Assembly: GCA_009192285.1 (NCBI GenBank)
Contig: CM018604.1
Coordinates: 4,497,746 to 4,561,745, forward strand
From: Morchella semilibera
Taxonomy: Eukaryota; Ascomycota; Pezizomycetes; Pezizales; Morchellaceae
Reading direction: 5' to 3'
DNA: 64,000 nt
Below are positions 12,660-23,636 of this stretch, piece after piece. Within the stretch, counting starts at the first letter, position 1. The number at the start of each line of letters is the position of its first letter. The position numbers and the translations under genes are program-made. The notes beneath the pieces are model-generated. The model saw only the letters and a program-made list of their open reading frames with translations, searched no databases and was not told the origin of the DNA.

Positions 12660-15600
12660 ATGAAGTTCACTACCACATCCGCTCTGAGCATACTCTCTTT
12701 TACGGTCTCTGTCAGTGCTCAAAACTATGCCAGCCCACCATACTACCCCGCTCCCAAAGGTGGGTGGGTATCTGACTGGACCGCTTCCTACGAGAAGGCT
12801 CGTGTCCTCGTAAACAAGTTGACCCTCGCTGGTAAAGTCAATATCACCACCAGTGTTGGTTGGTCAATGGTAATCCACCTCGGTTTGTAGAGGGATACAG
12901 CCTAGCATTCTGTTATACCCTTCTTAGTTAAACGTAAAAGCTAATAATATATTCTTACAGGGTCGTTGTGTCGGTAACACTGGCCCCGTCTACGGTCTTT
13001 TCCCCTCCATCTGTGCGCAAGATGGCCCTCTTGGTGTGCGTTACGCCGACTTGATCACAGCCTTTCCCGCTGGGATCACCACTGGTGCAACCTGGGACTC
13101 TGATCTAATGTACGCTCGTGCCAACGCCATGGGTGAAGAATTCCGCGGAAAGGGCGTGCATGTTTTGCTCGGGCCTTCCGTGGGACCCCTCGGACGTTCC
13201 CCAAGGGGCGGTCGAAATTGGGAAGGATTTGGCTCGGACCCATATCTACAGGGTGTTGGGGCGTACCAATCCGTCAAGGTTCGTCACTACCTTTTGGGGG
13301 GGCAGTGATCGCGCTAACACAAAATCCTGTGCGTGATATAGGGTATTCAGGATGCCGGTGTTCAAGCGACGATCAAGCATTTTATTGCCAACGAGCAGGA
13401 GCATTTCAGAGGCGATGGTGGGGTGTCAAATTCAATCTCTAGTAATGTTGATGACAGGACGATGCATGAGGCCTACTTGTGGCCATTCTCTGAGGGTGTG
13501 AGGGCTGGTGTGGCGTCTGTCATGTGCTCCTACAACATGGTAAGCAAAGTTCTCAACAGATAGGTCGAGCGTTTCTAACAAAATAATGAGATCAATGGAT
13601 CATACGGTTGCCAAAACAGCAAACTTCTTAATGGAATCTTGAAAGATGAGCTTGGTTTCCAAGGCTTCGTCATGGCTGGTAGGGTTCAAATTCCTACTAA
13701 TCAATCATTGACCCTACTAATGCACTAGGCCAGATTGGCTCGCACAACGCAGTGGTGTTGGTGCCGCCCTTGCCGGAATGGACCAAACGCAGCCCGGTGA
13801 TGGATCCGGATGGGCCGATGGTATCTCCATGTGGGGACCCGAGCTCTCTCGGTCCGTCCTTAACGGATCCGTTCCAGTTGACCGACTCAACGACGCTGTA
13901 ACCCGTATTGTTGCAGCATGGTACCAGCTTGGCCAAGATACAAACTACCCGGAATTATCGTTTAGTTCATGGACCAGCTCAGACTATGATGTCCAGTACA
14001 AAGGTTCTAACTCAGGACCAAGTGTGCTTGTGAATAGCCATGTCAATGTTCAAGCAGACCATGCCGACATTGCCCGAGCGGTAGCCAGAGATGGAATAAC
14101 CCTTCTCAAAAATGAAGGCTCAGTTCTCCCATTGAAAAGCAGTGATGTTATAAGGGTATTTGGAAGTGATGCCGGTCCTAACCCGGGCGGTCCTAACTCA
14201 TGCGTTGATCGCGCTTGCAACCAGGGAGTTCTAGGGATGGGCTGGGGTGTAAGTTTCTCTCGACCCCAACACCTTTATCTATTTCCTGCTAATCAATCTT
14301 TGACCCTTTCCAGTCCGGTACTGCAGATTACCCATATCTCAGCACTCCTATTGATGCTATCACCGCGCGCGCCTCCAATACCCAATCAATCCTTACTGAT
14401 GCTGTTACCAGTGCCATAACCACCATGGCCAGCACCGCCAACGCCAAGTGCCTCGTCTTCATTAGCTCCGACTCTGGCGAGGGATATCTTACCGTCGAAA
14501 ACCATGCTGGCGACCGTAACGACCTCTATGCATGGCACAACGGCGATGCACTTGTCGTAGCTGTCGCAAATGTGTGCCCCAACACAATTGTTGTAATCCA
14601 CTCCGTAGGGCCCATCATTATGGAGAAGTGGGCAGACCTTGCGAATGTTAAGGCCATCGTTCTCGCACATCTTCCAGGCCAGGAAGCTGGTAACTCCCTC
14701 ACAGACGTTCTCTTCGGTGATGTCTCCCCGTCCGGAAAGCTTCCGTACACCGTTGGAAAGCAGGAATCCGACTGGGGCTCATCTGTTGCTATTATCACCA
14801 GTGGTAGCGGTTCTATTGCCTCCACTTACACTGAGGGGCTGTATATTGACTACAAGTATTTCGACAAGAACAACATTACCCCCCGCTACGAGTTCGGTTT
14901 TGGTCTCTCCTACTCAACCTTTTCCTTCAGTAACCTCCAGCTTTCTGCCGTTGGCACACCGACCGAACTCCCACCAGCCAGGGCTGCAAAGCTCGCGGTC
15001 CCAACATACGCCACCACTATCCCCGCCGCGACTGAGGTCTCATGGCCCGCTGCGATTACCTCACGTATCAGCAAATACGTATACCCCTACCTTGACTCGC
15101 CCACAACCATCACAACTGGATCTTATCCGTACCCCACCGGCTACTCTACCACGGAGCAACCGGCCCCAGCAGCAGGAGGGGCTCAAGGTGGTAACCCCGC
15201 GCTTTGGGATGTGATGTACACTGCTACTGTGACAATCACCAACACCGGTTCGGTCACCGCCAAGGAGGTCGCACAGCTTTACGTCGAGTTCCCAGCCAAT
15301 ACCGGCTTTGACACACCTGTGAGGCAGCTTCGTGGCTTCAGCAAAGTTGAGATTGCACCAGGAGCCTCAGCAACCGTCACCTTCGACATCACACGCAAGG
15401 ATATCAGTGTGTGGGATGTAGTGAGGCAGAACTGGGTCATTCCAGCTACAGGCACTGGCGGCTTCACTTTCCATGTGGGAAACAGCTCCAGAAACCTGCC
15501 ACTGAAGTGCAACACTCTATCGGGGTGCTCTTCTGCCTCTTCAACTTCGTCTGTTCCGGCGGCTACTACCTCTGCGACGCGCTCTAGCACTACCGCGGTG

Positions 15601-15786
15601 GTGTCTACTTCGCAGACTTCTACAACAAGTAGTTCAGCAGCAGCCACTACTACGGCCTCAACGGGTGGGTGCACGGCGGTTGCAAAGTATGGACAGTGTG
15701 GAGGTGTAAATTTCTCGGGGTGCACTACCTGTGCCAGTGGATCAACTTGTAGTAAGTTGAATGACTACTACAGTCAGTGTCTCTAA
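12660..15786 (+). CDS. Secreted GH3 beta-glucosidase with C-terminal CBM1
   Basis: This enzyme should hydrolyse terminal beta-glucosides such as cellobiose outside the cell. Six exons (12660–12869, 12961–13278, 13342–13539, 13591–13678, 13734–14248, 14314–15786) give 933 residues. Residues 1–20 form a signal peptide ending SVSA. The GH3 N-domain shows [20 protein letters not shown] and KHFIANEQE. The nucleophile is Asp272 in [13 protein letters not shown]. Its codon is split by intron 4 (G|AT). The likely acid/base is Glu499 in [10 protein letters not shown] fibronectin-III-like domain lies at about 745–855, then a Ser/Thr linker at about 857–893. A type-1 cellulose-binding module (896–933, YGQCGG to YYSQCL) follows, with Phe replacing the usual first aromatic. 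Most fungal GH3 glucosidases have no CBM1, so this one is probably cellulose-anchored. A TATA box and CreA-like sites lie upstream. Confidence 0.95.
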
Positions 15787-18611
15787 ACTTTTGTGGGCGT
15801 TGGAAGTTGTGTAAATAAAAAAGATATATATACCTCTTTTTTTTCCTGAGTGAATGTGCATAAATCGTGCTTGACGAAAAAAAAAAAAGGCACGATTTAT
15901 GCAGTTGCGTCACGAGCAAGCACTCGATATTCCCCAAGGGGCCAGGTGAACTAAATTTATGCAGAGGGCCATAACTCAGACAAAATTAGGCCCTGTCACA
16001 TTTCCTTCCATCAAGGTGTCCTTTCCAAGGCATCTTCTTACCCGCAACAAACAATTTATCCCCTCCCATCGATAGCACACTGCACTAACGATGAGTCTCT
16101 TCAGGCGAACCATGACGCGATAATGAGGAGTCTCGATTCAAACAGCCAGCCGTCCTAACTTAAACCGAAAGGTCGTGTAGCTTACCTCCTTCCGCCACTC
16201 TAGTTAATAACTGAATCTCATTCATCTTTTCGTGGAGGGTTTAGACATCAACCCATGCTAGAAGATGAGCTTTTTTGAAAGTTGTATTACTCTGTCAGCC
16301 AATGTGGGACATTTCTCTCTCTGGAAATCGTATACGCAGCCAGTCCGCTCAGCGACCACCGAAGTCTCACAGTCAGATACCGAATACGTCCATTACGTAC
16401 ATACCTCCGGGATAGGAATGTCGGCCCCCATCTCAGGCATTGGAGTGAAAATCCGGAGATTTTTAGGACCGGTGCAATATCTACACGTACATAATTGGCT
16501 CTTCGCCAGAGGGCCTGCCACAGCTCCGCATATCCAGGTTTAGAAACTTGCACGATTCCGAGTGATTTCCTATGACTAAAATTAGATGCCTCTGTCTACT
16601 GTATCGAGTCAGGTAGTTGGTTTCCATTGTCGCCGAATTTGAAATTGAGGTTTAGGGTGATCTGAAGTTAGGATTAAGGTGAGCACCCGTATGAGCGAGG
16701 GCCAACACCTTTAATATCCTCGAAGAAGTCTTGGATGGTCTTATCATATGCATCTGCGGCCCTAGATGTGCGACCTCTTTCAATCAGAGGGGGATCTACC
16801 ACATTAGAAGAACATAACAAGTTCTGAGGTCAATCCTCCAACTACTCCAATGGCAGAAGGCATGAACCATCTGCAATTCCCACAAAGCAAACCCGCTAAA
16901 CAGGCCTCGGCTTCGCGGCAAACTGAACCTTCCACAAGATGAGTGTGCGGCACTCTCAGTCCCAAATTATTGTGCCATAAACCGCCGTCAATTTAGTTTC
17001 AAATTTCAGCCCCCAGCTATGTCGACCGAAACATGTGATTATTAATCGGTTTCTAAGAACGGCGGCACCGGCACGGGCACTGTTCTACCTCTAATTTACT
17101 GTGCTCCGATGGTTCTTATGTCACTTTCTTTCTTATCTAAAATTAGTACTGCAGCACACCGGATTCATGGGTAGTCACTCGTTCGATAACCTCGCCGCTT
17201 GTGTTACTTACCCCATGTGATCCATGCAATCTTTGCCGTTGACGCCACAGATGTGCAGATTGTGGCTTGGAGAAGAGCTGGAGGCGATCTTCGATGGTGC
17301 AGCATGACAGGAGGACTTCGTGTGTAGTGCGGGTAAGTACGTATGTTCCAGTAAACTTGGCGGGGATCCGTTCGGCGAGTTTGTTGTGAATGCGTAATAC
17401 TACTAGAGATTTAATAAAATATAGGTAACGGCTGAAATTGAGCTTGAGCAAACCGTCATTGTGGCCCCTGAGATTCAATTGAGCTGTTCAGGGGTGGTTG
17501 CTGGTGAGGTTGATAGTAAGGATAGGAGGTTCATTGGTTCCTTCGTGATGGTAATGTATGTAGGGTAACAGTCCATTCTGGCTAAATATCGAGTGATCAA
17601 TTATGAAGTGACGCTTCATTGTAGAGTACCACATGTATCTATTAGCAATCAGTGTTGAATCGAAACATAATCAAACAGGAACACCGGTTATAGATAAAAT
17701 TTCTCACCGACCGACCGACTTTTAATGGCCACGTTGCAATTCACCCGCTTTCAACACCTCCGCGGGTGAATAGTAACATTGATGAGTCTTGAGTTCCAGC
17801 CCGGTTATGTACTCAGGTATCATCTGCATTCCTGATTTCTGCGGGAGATCTCAACTTATAGCTTTCTCATTGTTTTATTAAAGAGCTCAATTGGTCACTA
17901 TTCAGTAACTTGTGTCAAATCGAGTGACTTCTTGTGATAGCAGATCTGACAATTAGTCATCACAACCCTGTCATCGTTTGATGATTCAGGCTACTTGATC
18001 AAGATCTTGTATGTAGGGCCAGGCTAAAAAGGCGGCATTGGTCTTTGGAATTGGAAAAGGGCGCGGCAACTTTCGGGGGTGAGTGGAGTGTGTCTGCCTA
18101 GAGTAGAAGTATCTGATTCTGATATCATGTAGCGTGAGCCGCAATTCAGCTGTGCGGGGTAGGAAGTATCACGCCAACCAACATTACTCGCATTGAAATG
18201 ACCCCTGCACGCCTCGCCTGCATAGGTAGAGGCAAAGGTCCTCTAGGGCTGCACATAGATTAGAAAAAAGCAACTAAAAGTGAGTCTGAAGAGAAAGAGA
18301 CAGAGCGAGAGAGAGAGCTGGTTGGAAGCTGGAAGAGATCACACACTCACTCATCCGTTGGTTGTAGCTTGTTGATCTGCCCAACCTGCTCATCCACCAC
18401 CACAACCACCCATCCCGTCTGGTACTGAAAAAATATCCCACCCCCCCTCCTCCTCAACACCCCTCCTTACTTTTTGCCATCCTTCCATCTTCATCCATCT
18501 TCATCCATCTTCATAACCCCCACTCTCACCTTTCCCGTATACTTGTTCCATCAACCTTCATCCACCCGAGAACAAAAAACAAAAACAAACCACATTTGAT
18601 ATTCTGCAATC
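15787..18611. other. Intergenic, 2.8 kb
   Basis: No supported gene. A strong hairpin lies just after the GH3 stop. A GA-rich tract sits at about 18290–18320. A threefold CATCCATCTTC repeat (about 18486–18513) and other CT-rich sequence precede the p47 gene, as in many fungal promoters. Confidence 0.5.
15857..15903. repeat. Perfect 14-bp hairpin downstream of GH3
   Basis: TGCATAAATCGTGC (15857–15870) pairs exactly with 15890–15903 across a 19-nt A-rich loop, about 70 bp past the GH3 stop. It may lie in the 3' UTR or mark a small foldback relic. Confidence 0.7.
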
Positions 18612-20141
18612 ATGGATCAAGACAACCTCATCACAAGGTTCTGTGATGTTACCGGTGCGGATCCTGAACAGGTTTGTTTACTTCCTATATCCCCTTCAGT
18701 ACTCGTTTTTCTTAGCTATGCTAACAACGACTGCGGTTTGAAGGCTGGCCATTTCCTTGAAGCTACAAACTGGAATCTTGAGGTAATTACATCCATCTAC
18801 AATCCCCAGCCTACTTCATCTATTTCATCTATCGGGGGCCTAAGGTTCTGACGTAAGGTTGCAGCTAGCGACCGCTCAATTCTTTGAAGGCAACGAGGAG
18901 GAGGAGGACCTTATGGAGACTGGCACCTCTCCCCACGTAGAGAGCGACGATGAGGATGACGCACACTATCCGCCAAGTGCTAGAGCCTCAACCTCTAAAT
19001 CAAAGTAATAAATGCTGCCCATGTGGTGATCTCCTTTCTAGGATACTAACATCGTTAAAATATACAGGGCTGCTTCGAAATTTGCAACCTTAGGCGACCT
19101 GCGAAGTAAGAGCAACGACGATGAGGAGGACTCAGAGGACGAGAAGCAAGACCTTTTTACCGGTGGTGAGAAATCGTAGGTTGCATAGAGCCGAGATACA
19201 CTCCAGCTTAAACCGCAACACGTTGGAAGCGAGAGATGCTAACTTTGATGCCGCAGGGGCTTGGCTGTTCAGAATCCCGGCGACCCACGTAAAGGAGGAG
19301 GAATAATTCAAGACATTCTGAAACGCGCAGCAGAGTAAATAATACCCCACCATCCGAAGCTATCTATTACTGTTCAGTTTATTAATCCCAAATTAGGGGT
19401 GGAAGTAGTCAGCGAGCTGGAAATGATGAGGTTGAACCTGGCCCATCACGCCCTCGCTTCTCCGGAACCGGGCGTACTCTAGGCAGCGATGATAGTCCAT
19501 CTATTGAAATCCCCGATCCCACAGCTCCACGTGCTCCCCCTGTTCCTACTGTCACCCGAACTCTCACCTTCTGGAGGGATGGTTTTAGCGTTGAGGACGG
19601 CCCGCTTATGCGCTACGACGACCCAGCCAACCAGGAGGTCCTTCGCGCGATTCAGAATGGCCGTGCGCCATTGAGCCTGATGAACGTTGCGCCAGGCCAA
19701 CCAGCTGATGTCAATGTTTTCAGGCGCCTGGAGGAGGACTATGTACCACCAAAGAAAAAGCATGCTCCATTTTCCGGGCAGGGAAACAGACTTGGCTCGC
19801 CTACTCCTGGTGGGGAGTCTTCGACCTCTGTGCCTGCGCCTGCTACTACCACGCCTGCCGCGAGGCCAGCTGCTCCAGCGCCTAGTGTTAATGTCGACGC
19901 TTCTCTTCCGACAACCACTCTCCAAATTCGTCTTGGTGACGGAACAAGATTGGTTAGCAGGTTCAACCACACACATACCGTTGGCGATTTATATGGCTTT
20001 GTGAACTCTTCAAGTCTTGAGAGCAGGAGCAGGAACTATATCTTGCAGACTACCTTTCCGAATAAGGAGCTCAACAACCACGAGCAGACAATTAAAGAGG
20101 CGGGATTGGTTAACGCGGTTGTCGTCCAGAAGTGGACTTAA
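18612..20141 (+). CDS. SHP1: p47/Shp1-type UBX protein, Cdc48 cofactor
   Basis: The protein is an adaptor of the Cdc48/p97 AAA-ATPase in ubiquitin-dependent degradation, membrane fusion and phosphatase-1 regulation. Exons are 18612–18671, 18744–18782, 18865–19004, 19068–19175, 19257–19334 and 19397–20141 (389 residues, normal for the family). An N-terminal UBA domain (about 1–45) is split over three exons. An acidic segment rich in Glu and Asp follows. The SEP domain (about 196–262) starts at RTLTFWRDGFSVEDGPLMRY. The C-terminal UBX domain (about 311–389) ends AVVVQKWT. Two Cdc48-binding SHP-box motifs are visible: FSGTGRTLGS (163–172) and FSGQGNRLGS (267–276), one on each side of SEP. All introns are short with CTAAC-like branch sites. 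Identification is secure from domain order. Confidence 0.93.
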
Positions 20142-20785
20142 TAATATCAATGTGGGGATTTTGGAGGAATAATCTTTGAAATTTCGGGGTTTTCTTCTTT
20201 TTCTGTTTCTAGGGGGTCTTGCCTTTTGGGCGGTAGCGAAACGAAGTTCTGGTATATTGGCGCTTGGTTACCACTACTACTACTAAAACTACTACTACTA
20301 CTACACGGGCTTATCTAAACTAGTTACTTTTTTCCTCTCTCTGAATTTCTTGCCTTTTTTTTTTTTTTTTCAGTAAATGGGATTCGGCTGGGGAGCGGAA
20401 CCCGGATATCCAAGCGCATTTGTAGAGATGAGAATTGGCTTTGATGAGTACACGATGTCAGGAGGCGGTGGTGGATAAAGCAAGGGTTAGGGTTGTTGGG
20501 CCAAAGGCTTATAATGTTTCTAGTGGTCTGCATATATTTTATCCATGTCACAGCCATACTACAAATAAGTATTGAGAATATCTATAACTACCGAGTCTTT
20601 GTGAGCATTCAAGAGAAAGGTGCGGGTCCATTAAGGGTTTATTTCGGACCTGTCTGGTATATCGGGGCATATACTGTCTACACAGTCTGAGTATTCGTGA
20701 GTACAGCTACAATTAAAAAAAAAAAAAAAAAGAAAGAGAGAGAGAAGCAAACCAACTCCAAATCACACGGGGGTTAAAAACAGAA

Positions 20786-20859
20786 AAAAAGAAAAAAAAA
20801 GGAAGGAAGGAGGGAAGGGAAGGGAAGGGAAGGGAAGAAGGAAAGAAAGAGAGAGAGAA
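20786..20859. repeat. Purine-rich tract (GGGAA/GAAA)n
   Basis: A run of GGAAG and GGGAA units ends 11 bp from the TAF11 stop. On the transcribed strand it is a long polypyrimidine tract, probably in the 3' UTR. Confidence 0.7.
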
Positions 20860-20869
20860 CCTCCTCCCC

Positions 20870-21727
20870 CTATCTAAACAACCTCCCCACGCCAGCGCCA
20901 GGCCCATCCCCGCCCGCGCCCGGCCCCGCGCCCATAGCAGCGGGGGCCCCGCCGCCCACGGCGCCCCGAAACCCAACGCTCCCGGCCATCTCGGCGCGGT
21001 ACCGGCGCGCCGCCTCGCGGAGGTGGTCGGGCAGCAGCGGGCCCTGGTCCCCCCACTGCCGTTGGATCTGCAGCGCTAGCTCAATGATCTCGCCCGTGAA
21101 GACCTTGGAGAAGCCGCAGATGACGGTGCCGACGTTGGCGGTGACGGACTGCGAGAGGACCTGGTTTGCGAGCTTCTTGACGGCGGCCTTGTTGAGGTTG
21201 CTGCGGCGGAAGGCTTCGTAGCGGGCGTTCTGGTCGGCGTCGAACGAGTCTAGGAGGATGCTGTGGTGTGTTAGTGGGTGTGTTTGTGGCAAGAAGGGGG
21301 GGGGGGTAGATATACGCAAGCTTCCGCTTCTCGGCGTCGTCCTCGGCGAAGCCGCCGGCCGTGCCGTCCGCGAGCACCGTGGTGGTGCCGTAGTCGTCGC
21401 GGCCGTCGTCCTCGTCGTCGTCATTGTTTGCGCCACCGGCCGTAGAGGCCGCGTTCTGGGCGGCGGCGGCGGCCGTGGCCGTGGTCGTGGTCGTGAGGAC
21501 GCTGGGGGAGCGGTTGCGGCGGTCGGCGTCGGGTTCGGGGGGGAAGGAGGTCTGGCGCAGGGGGTGGAGGTGCTTCGTGGACGTGGGGGTGTGGAGGGCG
21601 CTGTTCTTGCGCGTGGGGAGTTTGGGCTTCTTGTTGGAGGTTGGGGGACCTGGTGGCGGGAGGGAGATGCGGCGTTTGTGGGATGTGGGGGTGCTGGAGG
21701 GGGGGAGGAGGCGGGGGGGGAGGACAT
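20870..21727 (-). CDS. TAF11: TFIID subunit TAF11 (apparent 5' frame break)
   Basis: TAF11 pairs with TAF13 through a histone fold and bridges TFIID to TBP. Exon 2 (21260–20870) encodes the whole conserved domain, from [20 protein letters not shown] to [10 protein letters not shown] Gly/Ala/Pro tail follows. A 55-nt intron (21315–21261, donor GTATAT, branch CTAAC, acceptor CACAG) joins it to an exon ending EDDAEKRKL. That upstream frame is coding-like for over 130 codons, with basic and Ser/Pro segments and an acidic DDDEDDG stretch. It contains no ATG. The only nearby ATG (21727) is in another frame, separated by runs of seven and eight C. One fewer C would join them. This suggests a homopolymer error, a broken 5' end, or an unseen upstream exon. 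The family assignment is firm, the N-terminus is not. Confidence 0.85.
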   Translation of the reverse strand: MSSPPASSPPPAPPHPTNAASPSRHQVPQPPTRSPNSPRARTAPSTPPRPRSTSTPCARPPSPPNPTPTAATAPPASSRPRPRPRPPPPPRTRPLRPVAQTMTTTRTTAATTTAPPRCSRTARPAASPRTTPRSGSLRISTPPPFLPQTHPLTHHSILLDSFDADQNARYEAFRRSNLNKAAVKKLANQVLSQSVTANVGTVICGFSKVFTGEIIELALQIQRQWGDQGPLLPDHLREAARRYRAEMAGSVGFRGAVGGGAPAAMGAGPGAGGDGPGAGVGRLFR

Positions 21728-23636
21728 GGCTGTTGGGGGGGTGGGTGGGTGAGGCGTGGTTGGATTTGTGGATTGGTGATATGGTGTGGTGTGTGGTGTT
21801 GGGGGCGAGTGAGTGAGGGTGAGTGAGTGAGGGTGAGGAAGTGAGTGAGCGCGTGTGAGTGAGTGAGGTTTCGTGATGGTTGTGATCTTTTTGCCCAGAA
21901 TCGTTGGCTGGTGATGATTTTGTGTGTTGTGGTAGCGCCGCGGTCGTGATTGAAATGCTTGTGGGGGTTGGTTTTCAGAAATAGATGAGGCTCAACGAAC
22001 CTTCTCTTCTTCTTCAGCTGCTTCTACTCTTTGAGTACATACTTGATGCAGGTACTCTACATCATACTTACATGTAGTATTGATGTGCCCGAGGTGGGAA
22101 TTTGGGATGGGTATTGGGACTTTTCTACATAGATACAGGTACATGCACATTGATGCGTAGATTGAATTGATCTTTTGAGTGCTCGGTTGGTGGGCTGTCG
22201 AAACACGGGTGCATGCAATATCCTTGGTCTGCCTCTGGAGATGTCTTGTCTACTCTACACTCTACGTATTCGATATCCGTGTTTACTAACTGTGACTCTG
22301 TGACTCTGGTAAAGCGATACATACACTACATGTGGCTTGATCGATGGGAGGGCATAAAAGGCTACATGTCAGTGCTGCTCTGGTAAGTGTAATTCTATGC
22401 CCCACCCACTACCTAATATCTCCTCCCCTCCCCTCCATCTACACACACACTCCCCCCCCCCCCACCCCCCTTCTTTGTGGGGAAATACCAGACCAAACAA
22501 TCTCCCCAGGAATCTATAACCTGCTCCTTAATTTGGACAAACAACCAGATCAGATCAGATCAGATCAACCGGTTCAGATCCCCGAAGCCCTTCCTTTCCC
22601 TCCAGATCCAAATATTTAATTGGCTGACCGTACTGTCTGTGTAAGGCTGGAGATGAAGGGGTGGGGGAGGAATTCATGCACCCACACCGACCCCCCATAT
22701 TGGCCCCCCCGCGCCCTCGCTCGCTCAAGGGAATGCGGCTTCGTGCCGAAAATACACTCCTCCAACACTCCGGCGGGGAGGGGTGGGTTGGGTTCTTTTT
22801 ACTGCTCTTGGATCTATGCTATTTTACTTTGTTAGTCCCCCCCCCACCCCCTCCCCCCTCCCTTCTCCTACCCTCCCCCTCCTGTGGCGAGTACCATTCA
22901 CCGACGCTGGCCGGTGTGTGTGGTGGTTGCTCGTAAGGCGGCGTGGGAGAGGTGCGGTTGTACGGCACGCGACTCTAATTGGGCAGTAGCAGTTACTGGT
23001 TAGTAGGAATGTTACTAATTATAGTAACACTACTAGACCGCAACGACCACCATGGACAGAGAAAGTCGATATTGGGTAGGAATTCGTGCCATGGGTAGGA
23101 TTTAAGTTGAGAGAGGTAGGGAGATGTATCTATCTTGGTACCAAGCCATTCAAGCAATCGCTAACGGGGTGTCAAGCATTAGCTAGCCCACTTTACTACC
23201 ATGTACTCTACTACATGCAGCTCCTGTAAGCAGGTACCGGTACCGCACGTCTCCAGACAGATCAAGCGCGCCGGGCTCCAGCTGCACAGCCGAATCTGGA
23301 ACCATTTGTCTACCGACCAATGTGCTTAAAGGTTGTGACTTCTGCCCGTCCTGATGATGTTTCTTCTCGCATTCGTTACTTTATTACATTTCATGCCTGC
23401 AGAGAAGGAAGGGAATACTACATCTTGACGATAGTCCCTGTTCCCCCATCCCATCCTCTCATTACATTCTTTTCTTTCCTTTCTTTTTTTCTTTTTTCTT
23501 TTTTCTTTTCTTTCATTTCTTTATACTCACGACTTTTTTTGTTTTCAGATATTTATCTGGTTTCACTCTCTTTGATATACCTATATCACGACATTCCTTA
23601 ATCCTATAAAATTCAGAGTAAAACAGCAGCAGGACC
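21728..23636. other. Divergent intergenic region, TAF11 / S41 peptidase
   Basis: No gene was supported. GT-rich microsatellite-like sequence (GAGTGAGTGAGG) lies at 21806–21866, C-rich tracts near 22450 and 22830, and CAGAT repeats at about 22543–22567. A CT-rich stretch (about 23465–23520) precedes the peptidase. Confidence 0.5.

Noticed and set aside
15279-15725. 148-codon minus-strand frame under GH3
   Set aside because: It overlaps the Fn3, linker and CBM1 coding region and is explained by codon bias on the other strand.
17143-17478. 111-codon minus-strand frame with possible splice sites and CCTIED motif
   Set aside because: A Cys-containing small secreted protein was considered, but no signal peptide or consistent exon chain could be built.
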